In this document: piece after piece, positions 55,341-64,000 of the stretch
Layout of the letters: each line of letters starts with the position of its first letter
Position numbering within the stretch: position 1 is the stretch's first letter
DNA from: Perca fluviatilis
Taxonomy: Eukaryota > Chordata > Actinopteri > Perciformes > Percidae
Assembly: GCF_010015445.1 (NCBI RefSeq)
Contig: NC_053123.1
Span: 13,073,434 to 13,137,433, forward strand
Direction of reading: 5' to 3'
Length of the DNA: 64,000 nt
Translations under genes and position numbers: made by a program
The notes under the pieces: generated by a model
What the model saw: only the letters and a program-made list of their open reading frames with translations
The model's database searches: none
Told to the model about the DNA's origin: nothing

Positions 55341-58300
55341 ATTGCAACTATAAAACTTATATATACAAAATAACTGCATCAAAGCAAGTCGTCAAAATTG
55401 TATTTATTGTACAGTGTAATGTGGAATTGTTCCATATTTTTTGGGTCTTGATTGTCCAATCCAGAGTCACAAAACTCCTTTTATCAGAATCCAGCCAAGA
55501 TAAACTGTAATAATAATGTTATACTTTATCAGTCAGTTATGACATTATAAAAATTCAAACACCAAGCCAATTTTGCCATACATCTTTATTAATGTATACA
55601 ATATGTACAATAATAAGTTATATATACAGTTATACTTTGGTTCTGTGATGAGTTTGTGTGTGTTTCTACACATTCTACTATACTGTATGTGCTACTGAGG
55701 TAAGTAATCCATGTTTGGCTCCTGTATATCATCCTTACAGCATAATATATGTCAGACAAGATTTTACTTGTCTGAAACCAGCGTGTGGGTGCATTTCAAT
55801 TCAATCCACCAATTACATTATTTACAAAAGTATAAAGCAAATAAAATAAAACAATAAAAAATAACTACTTAAACATGTTTTGAATTGAATTGGATTTGAC
55901 GAGGACCACCCTGCTCTAAGAATGCAGTACATTTAAATGTGAGCTTTTCATTTGCCTTGACAGGAGATATTAAAGAAAACAATTTGGAATACATGCTTGA
56001 TAAACATGCACATTAATTAATTTAAAGTACTGGAGTCCAGCCCCAGAAACACAAACAAGCATTAGAAAAAGAGCTTGGCAGTGGGTGATGCGTTTGATAT
56101 TGTGCAGAGCAGTCATGGGACATTATGCTGACAACATCAGACTTCAGATAGAGATCAGCTGTATTCCCGAGAAATGAGATCAAAGTAAGCCTTGGCACTG
56201 CTTGTTACAGTTGAACCTTGGAGCTTACTGCTGAGTTCTGAAGCTACTCTAACTGCTAGAGAAAGCACGACGATGACCTGTAGAGCATCTTACCTGCTGA
56301 AGCTTTAGTGCGTAACTTTTTGATATTAATAAACATCCGTTACATTCAAGCCATTGCCAAATGAGTCGCTATAAAGCTAATTCAGACTATCAACTCCACA
56401 CAACTCTGTCTGTATTTCTCAGTATGGCTATGTTCAGATTGGGTCGCCCGGTGACTTTCCCGCGCAGAAACTCGAGTGAAGATAATGACCTCTTCTGAAG
56501 AGTCCATCATGTTTATTTTTAATCCTCCGTGTCCTCCTTGGCTACTAGCAACTGCATCGAGGAGGGGTGGGGGCTGTGCGCGATCACGGAGGGCTTCTAT
56601 CATGTGGATGTGCCGACAGTGTTAATATTACTTATAATTCCTCCTGGGGGCGACGGAAACTACGCACCATAGCTTTAACATCATCACAATAATGGAGCAT
56701 TAACGTGACGTGAAGTTTAACTTGATGCCTACTGGAGCCACCCTCAGTCTCTGTACATACAACAATTAACCAGCTTCAGCTGCTTTTCAGAGGTGAACAA
56801 CACACACAACTACATATTGTTCTCATTTGCCATATTGCTCCCATAGGGGAGCGGGGAGCTTAAATCCTGTCTGAGCATGACTGAGCCGACCACAAAAGCT
56901 GAGTAAGGTCAGATGTTATGGGATGACCGTAGCGTTGCTTCCACCATGACCGGCTGCATTCTTACACCGTTCACAGTGCAGCAACCCCAGGGGCAGTTAG
57001 TCATGCGTCTGCCGTGGCATCTCTCTTTTTAATGCAGTTTTTACAGCTTTTCCACTGGGCTTTCAGTGGTTAAGTGGCCCTAAATGCTTAATTGGGTGCT
57101 GGAAATCACAGGCACTTTGCACCCGCTCTGTAAACCACAACACTTCAGCCTATTAGGGGCCCGGTAAGCCACACGCCAAATAATTAGGGCTGGCGGCAGC
57201 ACTAGACCGCAGAATTGGGATAAAATGGGAAAAAGGGAGGGGGAGGAAGAATTATGCACGGGGTCACAAACTGGGTCACTGCTGAGGAAGTAGTTGCTGT
57301 AAGAGAGTATGCTGGTCTATGTGTGAGTATGAGTGTGAGGGAGAGAGTGTGTGTGTGTTAAAGTTGGGGAAAGTGGATTTGGTGTGAATTTAGGCAATTT
57401 TAGGTCTTAATTTCTTTGTCAAGCCCAAACTGCATGTAACAATGCATAATGTACAGTTTTCTGATTCTAAATTATTACATGCATTTTGGTTTGTTTAAAT
57501 ATAAATTAATTTCAAACTTAACACACCTATGGTAATCAATTAATAAAGCTGACTTGGTGTTGTAAAGGAAACAACATCACAGAATCAACCTGAAATTGAC
57601 ATAAAAACAAAACAATTTTAAGCATTACGTTGAAAATGCCAACATAATATCTTTAGAAAATACTGTTATGTAATGTTGACTACTGACTACTGTGTATGCT
57701 AGTGTTGTCAAGCAATGTTTACCAGATGAAAGCTGATCTGAGTGATGTTTTTGCATTTCCAGCTGGGCATAATAAATGCATTTTAAGTAAGGAGCTTATA
57801 TCTGCTGTCTTTCCTGTATGATGACAGCACAGTCGATGGCACACATATATGAATGTTTACTGATGCTGCGGTCAAACGAGGTTGCTTTCTTAGTACGGAT
57901 ACAAACATCAGCTGCGTTATTAAGCAGAAGATTTTGGGCCTGAAAAGAAGGTTCAGTGAGAGGACAACTTAGAAGGCATCCTCATTCATCCCACTTATAA
58001 TGCACTGGTGTGCCTACGAGAAAGACCCATAACTGGCCCAGTGAAACTCCTCAGTGACGACTCCATCAGCACCCCACAGACATCACAAAGGGATTGTGCC
58101 AAAACCTTTGGGAAAAAAACACTTGCGTCCAGCGCACAGTTAATCTAGCTATTTATTTGCTAAAATTCCTTAGCATTTGAAAAAAGACGAAAATAAAATA
58201 AAATATAAACTAATTCTGATTATTATATTATTGCAGAGGAAAAAATATATGAAGTAGCAAACCAGTGAGTAATCTAAATCTTTGGTCTTTGATTTTTGTC

Positions 58301-58496
58301 TTTCTCATACTCTGTAGCACTTTAAAAAAGACAGAACATAAGGCCAAAGAAAGTGTACCAGATGACTTGGGCTGCCCCCTGAAAGTCGAATATTCAAATC
58401 ATCAGTCTGTGAGCCCTCAGTCGACTGAGATTCTTCAATTCAAGCAGTTTTTTTTTTTTTTTTTTGTCAGTCAGAGTCAGTGCTCGTGTAAGCTAT
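55341..58496. other. Gene-free stretch before edar
   Basis: No exon recognised. Segment 56880-57240 is unrepetitive and moderately GC-rich with TAATTAGGG and GCTTAATTGG words, a plausible conserved non-coding element, unverified. Confidence 0.4.
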
Positions 58497-58502
58497 TTTA
58501 TT
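58497..58502 (-). terminator. edar: Candidate edar polyadenylation signal
   Basis: AATAAA on the minus strand, 487 nt past the stop codon. Other minus-strand AATAAA words lie at 58649-58654 and 58712-58717, so the true 3' end is uncertain. Confidence 0.35.
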
Positions 58503-58988
58503 GAGTTCCCTTTTGCTCTAAGTGAATTCAGGGGTAAAAACGGAAGATGTTAAACTGTGGCATTATGGACTGCTGTTATCAATATTTGAGTTAAAAATGT
58601 TGGCCGTCTTGGTTCACACTGGTTTAAATTAAGGAGCCTCTGTGTTATTTTATTACCCTCGGCTACAGTAGTTAGCCCGCATTAGCTCGGAAGCTAACCT
58701 GGCTTGTTTACTTTATTACATGAACATCTTTGTCACCCTGAACGTCCTGCCCAACTCCGTTCAAAAATAGAGCGTTGCTTTATACTGAATACCTGAAAAA
58801 AGGAACACATTTTTGACTATTCGAATTGAACAGCCATTCTGATTGGACTGACAAAATTCCACTGACATTCTTCATGTGATATGGGGTAAGGTGTATACTG
58901 TATATGTGCTGTCCTCCTTGTCAGAGCAGTATCTGTCCCTACAACCATGTATACTGTAAGGCATCCAAGTCTCTGCTCCACCACATAT

Positions 58989-59374
58989 TTAGACACTGGC
59001 GCAGCGCTGGGATGGAGATGGGCATGGGGATGGACAGACCAACTGGCTGTGAAAACTGCTGTTGCCCTGCCGTCCGGCAGCCGCCGCCATCTCACTGCTG
59101 CCCAGCACGTCCGAGCAGAGCGACTCCACCGCGTCCAGCCTCTCGATCTGTACCAGGCGGGTCAGGAGGTCGGGGATGCTGTAGCCCGCCGTGCTCACTC
59201 TCTCAAAGAGCTGCAGGCCGTCGCTCATGCCACCAATCTCATCACGCTTTAGCCCGAAGCTCTCGGCCAGATGCCTCCACGTCTTCACCACTGCCGCCTC
59301 GCTGCTGTAGGAGGAGCTCAGCATGCGGCTGGCCTTCTCCAGACAGTCGAAAGGAAGCTCTGTGGGGCTCAGGC
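58989..59374 (-). CDS. edar: edar last coding exon (death domain)
   Basis: After acceptor CTCCAG it reads [20 protein letters not shown] and contains the whole death domain, including [19 protein letters not shown] and [20 protein letters not shown]. The tail after SDVL (Ala-rich, then [10 protein letters not shown]) differs from mammals. Stop TAA at 58991-58989. Confidence 0.97.
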
Positions 59375-62300
59375 CTGGAGAGGGACAGCAGTGTTAGAAG
59401 TGACTATTAAAGTATTACACAAACATACAGTAGTCCATTACATCAAGATTTAGATCAAATGTAATGTTTAGCCATGCTAGGGATGTGGCTATATGGCAAT
59501 GTCACCACTTTAGTCCAGAATGTAGTATCACAGCAATTATTGGATGGATTTCAGTTAAGTTTGGCACGGATATCCTCAGAAATGTCCTAATGACTTTTCC
59601 TCTACTTGCAAAACTTAGCTGCACTTAGCTGTGTTTAGTGCTAATTGTGAAATGTTAGCATGCTAACACACTGAACTATGATGGTGAACAAGTCAGAGTT
59701 TTGTTCCCTATGTTGGAAAATATGCCTGCGGGGGGAGTTTCGCTCCCTAAAGCAATTTTCTTGGAAATAAAACTCAATATCACAAATACACGAGTTTATC
59801 TTCAACTGAAATAAGTAAAATGCCCCCACAGTATTGGCAAAATCAATTCTTGATTTCAAGGCTTTGTAAGATGGATATTTTATATTATAGTAAGAGAGAC
59901 TTACCCTCTGTCACGTTGCAGGCTCTGCCATATAGATCCAGGATCTTTTTCCTTCGACTCTGTAGCATCTGTGTGGTAAAAAAACAAACAAAAAAGCAGC
60001 ACTAGGTTATTTCCAGATGAGACTGAGCTGAGAATCTGTTCACAATCATATCTTTAACTCTAGTAACGTCTTTAAAAGCTCCATCTTCCTACCCCCGGGG
60101 TTTTATTGTTGTTGTTGATTGCGTTCACACTGCTGATGTGGTTGGTGCTGGTGATGTGGTTGACATTGCCGATATGGTTGGGACTCGGCATGTTATTGGC
60201 CTGTCCCGCTGCAAAGGTTGAGGCCCCGTTGCAGGCCCGGTCTCGCTCCAAAAGGCCCCGAGAGAGCAGGCAGAGGTCGGGCTTGTTTCCCAGATTGACG
60301 AGGCACAGGTTGGGGTTGTTGGTCTCGGCTGTTCCTTGCTTGTCAGACGCTGCCTCCTCGTCGCTGTCAATACTACGGCTCAACAGCTGCTCGTTCTCTG
60401 ATGATGCATCATTTTCACTGCAAACACACGCATATTTGAATATATTTACATGTAGAACACTTCAAATGTGTAAGGTCTTCTGCAAGTGATTAGGCTGAGC
60501 TTCCTGAATCAGCTACAGTGGTTATATCTCATTTGTTTCACAAAGAACCCTTCAAAAGACTGTCCTCAATGTATAAGAAACATAATTAGTAGAATGTTAC
60601 TGGTTTGTATAAAGTGTGGTCCCCCAGTTACTCAGTTAATTAGGTACAGTACACCTACCTAGGTTATAAAGTTCTGTTTTGTCCACCCCAAACATACAGT
60701 AGTCCATTACATCAAGATTTAGATCAAATGTAATGTTTAGCCATGCTAGGGATGTGGCTATATGGCAATGTCACCACTTTAGTCCAGAATGTAGTATCAC
60801 AGCAATTATTGGATGGATTTCAGTTAAGTTTGGCACGGATATCCTCAGAAATGTCCTAATGACTTTTCCTCTACTATAAAAGTGTGGTCCCCCAGTTACT
60901 CAGTTAATTAGGTACAGTACACCTAACTAAAAGGTTATAAAGTTCTGTTTTGTCCACCCCATTAAATGGGGTTTTGTCCACCCCATTTAGAAGGTAGGGT
61001 TCATGCAGGATTGTTTTATTAGACTACATTAGTTTTAACTAGGTGAGAGTACTGTAATCTCTGATGTAACTTTTCTTTATATTCTTTTGAATGCCACTTC
61101 CCTCACACTCACATACTGCTTTGCACTCTGATACATCCATGCATATGCATTAATGATGGTTTAGTAATCAAAATAACTCTGCAGTATACCCAGTTTTTCT
61201 GTCGCACTACATCAGGGGTGTCAAAATCAAAAGGGCCACACTGGAAAATGATTATCGCATCAAGAGCCAGACATATATAGTTTATTGACATGATTTTGTT
61301 TGAGAAGTCAACTATTTTTACTGTATTATCGCATGTCTCATATAGCTTTCTCATTTACAGAAAGTGCCTCATAAAGCCCCAAAAAGTCGGCAAAAATTTT
61401 CCTTAGCCATTATAGAAAAAAGTTACAAAATTGTCTAAAAAAGCAACAAAAATGCCGGAAAAAGTGACAAAAACAATGGCAAAAATGTCAGAAATGGGTG
61501 GCTGGGTTTGTCCAGTGGTAGAGCAGGCGCACATGTACTGAAAGTTTTATGCCTCGACGCAGAGGTCCAGAGTTCGAATCCGACCTTTGACGATTTCCTG
61601 CATGTCTTCCCCCTCTCTCTCCCCTTTCTCACCCAGCTGTCCTGTCAAAAATTAAAGGCAGAAAAGCCCAAAAAATAATCTTTAAAAAAAAAGGCAAACT
61701 TAACAGGAACTTTCACAAATGAAAATGAACTGGAGAAGAATGCTGTTGTTGTTGTTGTTGTTGTTGTTGTTGCCATAGCTGCTGATGTTTCTAAGCTGTT
61801 TCTGTGATTGACTGAAATAGCCCTGCGTTTTACAACATGATACCATGTAATATCATTTGATTACCTGGCCCCTTCCTCCCTATGTCTATTCTGGATTTTC
61901 TCCTGAAAGCACCTTGTTGACAGAGATGCTCACAGAATGCCATTGTTTCGCAGTCCCACGCTCTTTTCCTGAACGCACACACAAAATGGCATTGTTTCCT
62001 GGACATCTAACACCCACTCTGGCAGCTAAAGCAGTGAGTTAGCACATCCTCTGGCATGCTGCTATACCACAGAGTTTACTGCTATTGATGCTGAAGAGTG
62101 TACAGTGTATCAATTGAAGCATGTTCACTACAGGCACTGTAACGTTTGAACACAATGGCTCACTGTAGATTTGTGTGCAATATGCTATCATGGATTCCCA
62201 CACTTCCCTCTGCACACTAGCCACCGGTGTCTATAAAGCAGCCTTGTCTGCACATGAAGGATGAGATATATGCAGAAAGACGGAGGTGAGACAACTGTCG

Positions 62301-63263
62301 TTCTTTTGTTTTCTGCCAGGACGTGCTTTCACCTGGTAGTGGTTTTAGGCGAAGCCTGGAAGAAATACCCCTATCAGGGTCGCCAACTACCCCCTCTGTC
62401 TGTCTCTCAGTGTTTGCTAGGCTTCAGGGCTCATCTATGCTACCTCACCCCCCTGTACCCCTCCCCAACCCACCTCACTGCCTGTTCCAAAGCCACATAA
62501 TGGCTCTCTGCTTCATTAAAAACAAAACAAAAACCCCAACTGAACGTTTTACATACCTTGTACGTTCACACACACGCACACGCACACAGGCCAGCAGCAA
62601 TGATACTAATGATACTGCTACTACTGCAGTGACTTGTTCTGTGGTGGCTTAATTAGAGGCAGATGCTGTTAAAATAATTAAACTTTCTTTCTGTTGTGTA
62701 AAGCCCCTGTGACGCCTCATACAATTGCAAACACACACACACACATATACACTCATAAAGCACACTCATCGACATAGTGGTGTATATACACGTAGTGAAT
62801 ATAAAATATTCTACAGCATATTTAATGAATAAGCACTAAATTATGCATACATGTGTACATAGTTATTGTAGACACATGCCCTAAGGTTAATATAATTCAG
62901 TGTACTAAACATAGTAGCTGTTCTACCTTGTGTTTGGTATATAAATCCCATTCAAACCTCAGTGGATGTGCTAAACAATGGCTGGTGGTCAAGCTAAAGA
63001 AGAAAACATTATATTGATTTGTTTAAGTCCAACTGCATCATTTCAAGGCTTAGTGGTTCTTCTCAAACCTTGCCCAGCCCATTGCCCAGCCCGTAACATG
63101 CTTGATGTCAGTTTGTCAGCTGCTCTTAGTGGTTTAAAGCGAAGAGCAGCGCTGTGGCAAAGGTGTTTGTAAATCAAACGTGTCTCTCACCTTTTCACTG
63201 TCTTCTGAGGAGCCGCTTTCAGTTTGTCAAACTCATCTTTCTCGGAGTAGATCACCACATTGT
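58989..63263 (-). CDS. edar: Ectodysplasin A receptor, C-terminal exons (partial)
   Basis: Four exons on the minus strand, in transcript order 63263-63191, 60417-60093, 59968-59905 and 59374-58989 (stop), join in frame to give the last 282 residues; upstream exons lie beyond the window. The first exon encodes [16 protein letters not shown] and the second opens [20 protein letters not shown], both near-identical to the intracellular juxtamembrane region of EDAR. The death domain follows ([20 protein letters not shown] through [18 protein letters not shown]). EDAR is a TNF-receptor family protein that binds EDA-A1 and signals through EDARADD to NF-kB; in fish it is needed for scales, teeth and fin rays. 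The residues matching human V370, R375 and E379 are all present, so the domain looks functional. The linker before the death domain is longer than in mammals. It is convergent with ccdc138, and the two are also neighbours in human. Confidence 0.97.
59421..59606. repeat. 186-bp duplicated segment, copy 1 (edar intron)
   Basis: Identical over 186 bp to 60690-60875 in direct orientation. Its distal part is a fragment of the 40225 repeat family, which continues uninterrupted to about 59690 only in this copy, so this is the probable source. Confidence 0.95.
59490..59690 (+). repeat. Fragment of the 40225 repeat family
   Basis: ATTGGATGGATTTCAG, TTTGGCACGGATATCCTCAG, CCTAATGACTTTTCCTCTA and GTTAGCATGCTAACACACTG. 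Confidence 0.65.
59905..59968 (-). CDS. edar: edar coding exon, [11 protein letters not shown]
   Basis: A 64-nt exon encoding [20 protein letters not shown] plus EG across the junction. It matches [19 protein letters not shown]...VEG. Acceptor CACACAG, donor GAGG|GTAAGT. Confidence 0.95.
60093..60417 (-). CDS. edar: edar coding exon with Asn/His-rich insert
   Basis: A 325-nt exon. It starts [20 protein letters not shown] (conserved), then DKQG..., [20 protein letters not shown] and a low-complexity Asn/His/Ile tail ([26 protein letters not shown]). Mammalian EDAR has a much shorter linker here. Donor CCGGGG|GTAGGA. Confidence 0.93.
60617..60960. repeat. Duplication array in edar intron
   Basis: 60617-60689 (starting ATAAAGTGTGGTCCCCCAG) recurs at 60877-60960 with small differences (a 4-base insertion and extra A). 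Between the copies sits 60690-60875, an exact copy of 59421-59606. Confidence 0.9.
61498..61690 (+). mobile_element. tRNA-derived SINE in edar intron
   Basis: tRNA-like head with A-box region CCAGTGGTAGAGCAGG (61513-61528) and B box GTTCGAATCC (61572-61581), then TTCCTGCATGTCTTCC, CCCCTCTCTCTCCCC and ATTAAAGGC at the end, followed by an A-rich tail. Same family as the copy at 36356. Confidence 0.85.
61741..61772. repeat. (GTT)10 microsatellite
   Basis: Ten trinucleotide units in the edar intron. Confidence 0.9.
61773..63190. other. edar: edar intron, no exon seen
   Basis: No coding exon is found between the exons at 60417 and 63191; only short CA-rich tracts (62568-62588 and 62731-62744). 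Confidence 0.5.
63191..63263 (-). CDS. edar: edar coding exon, [11 protein letters not shown]
   Basis: A 73-nt exon encoding [20 protein letters not shown] then TVK; the first codon takes one base from an exon outside the window. Acceptor CTCTTAG, donor AAAAG|GTGAGA. It matches the human EDAR NVVMFSEKDEFEKL segment. Confidence 0.95.
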
Positions 63264-63969
63264 CTAAGAGAGAAAAGGAGAGGATATAGAGGTCTATAGG
63301 GTTTTTTTCCCTCACAAATACAGAAAACAAAAAGAAAGATCAGTAGTAATAACACTGGAAATATACTAAAATCTAAAAGGATGTTGGTCTAACACCTGTC
63401 ATTGTTTCGTATATAAAAAGAATGCCATGTTATACTCAAACTTTTCCAAAGGTCACTTGGGTTTGTTTTGATTTAATGCATGACTCACATTTTTGCTGAA
63501 CATCAGCATTTGAGGCCACAAGTGACAATTACATAGTAATGGCAAATAGAATTTCCCTCCATTATTTCTTCTTACATATTTCTACTTAATTATTAGTCAA
63601 TGTACACATCTCATTTTGATACATGTAATTGAAATACAAGTGCTGCATGATGGGTTATAGTACAGTAATGCAAAATTAAAGATCTAAGATCTCCAATCAG
63701 ATTTTTCGGGCTCTTGTCTTTTATCGCAAAGTAAGACTGCATTAAACCTACATTGTTTTAAATAGATGTTGGCATGAGTTGAAGTACACTAAAGAGAACA
63801 CGTTCCTGAGGGCTAAAAGGATATATACCTCGACCAGAGGAACTGCAGTCGGAGCGATGTATAAAATGATTACAGTGACTGTTATGTTAAATTACACTTA
63901 CATCGTGGATACTGATGGGGATAGACAGCTTAATAAGTGAATACCTAAGTGGATCAAATGCTGTGTGTG

Positions 63970-64000
<31 letters not shown>
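63264..64000. other. edar: edar intron, incomplete at window edge
   Basis: No exon is supported on either strand. A (GT)n microsatellite begins at about 63962 and runs off the end. Confidence 0.5.

Noticed and set aside
58904..59410. Plus-strand 168-residue frame over the edar death-domain exon
   Set aside because: Antisense shadow of a GC-rich coding exon.
63800..63860. Further edar exon ending in GAG|GTATAT on the minus strand
   Set aside because: The open segment after CTGCAG is only 14 nt and matches no EDAR segment.

Overview
The window is vertebrate nuclear DNA and almost certainly from a teleost, probably a spiny-rayed (percomorph) fish. Genes are split by GT-AG introns, long (GT)n/(CA)n microsatellites are frequent, and the interspersed repeats are of kinds common in fish genomes (hAT-like and TTAA-flanked MITEs, L2-clade LINE tails, tRNA-derived SINEs). 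Three protein genes can be read exon by exon, with reading frame kept across every junction. I see no CRISPR array, operon, rRNA gene or functional tRNA gene.

Layout: (1) 310-648, a broken histone H2A retrocopy, then a hAT-like MITE at 888-1259. (2) 3611-5775 (+), vgll3, a complete four-exon gene for a TEAD cofactor of 343 residues. (3) About 6.3-31.5 kb is a 25-kb gene desert with MITEs, one 5'-truncated L2-type LINE, many microsatellites, a palindrome-linked duplication at 26.9-27.8 kb and an 863-bp transposon-like unit next to the following gene. (4) 31867-48168 (+), ccdc138, 15 coding exons and 624 residues, with repeat-rich introns. (5) About 48.6-58.5 kb is a second gene-poor interval with LINE and MITE debris and a 67-nt T run. 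(6) 58989-63263 (-), the last four coding exons of edar, including the whole death domain. The upstream edar exons lie beyond the right edge, and the window ends in a (GT)n tract.

The genes do not form a single pathway. ccdc138 and edar are also neighbours in human, and here they are convergent. vgll3 is unlinked to that pair in human, so the order vgll3-ccdc138-edar would be a fish-side arrangement. Vgll3 acts in the nucleus with TEAD factors, Ccdc138 is a coiled-coil protein of the centrosome/satellite type, and Edar is the ectodysplasin receptor used in scale, tooth and fin development.

The observations most worth checking are: microsatellites that form or touch splice sites of vgll3 exon 2 and ccdc138 exons 4 and 6; three rearrangements that look like template switching (27.6-27.8, 39.0-39.15 and 59.4-60.9 kb); a perfect X-box motif inside a transposon-like unit upstream of ccdc138; and a lineage-variable Asn/His/Ile-rich insert in edar. 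I found no convincing previously unknown gene system. Family assignments come from my knowledge of the protein families, not from a database search.
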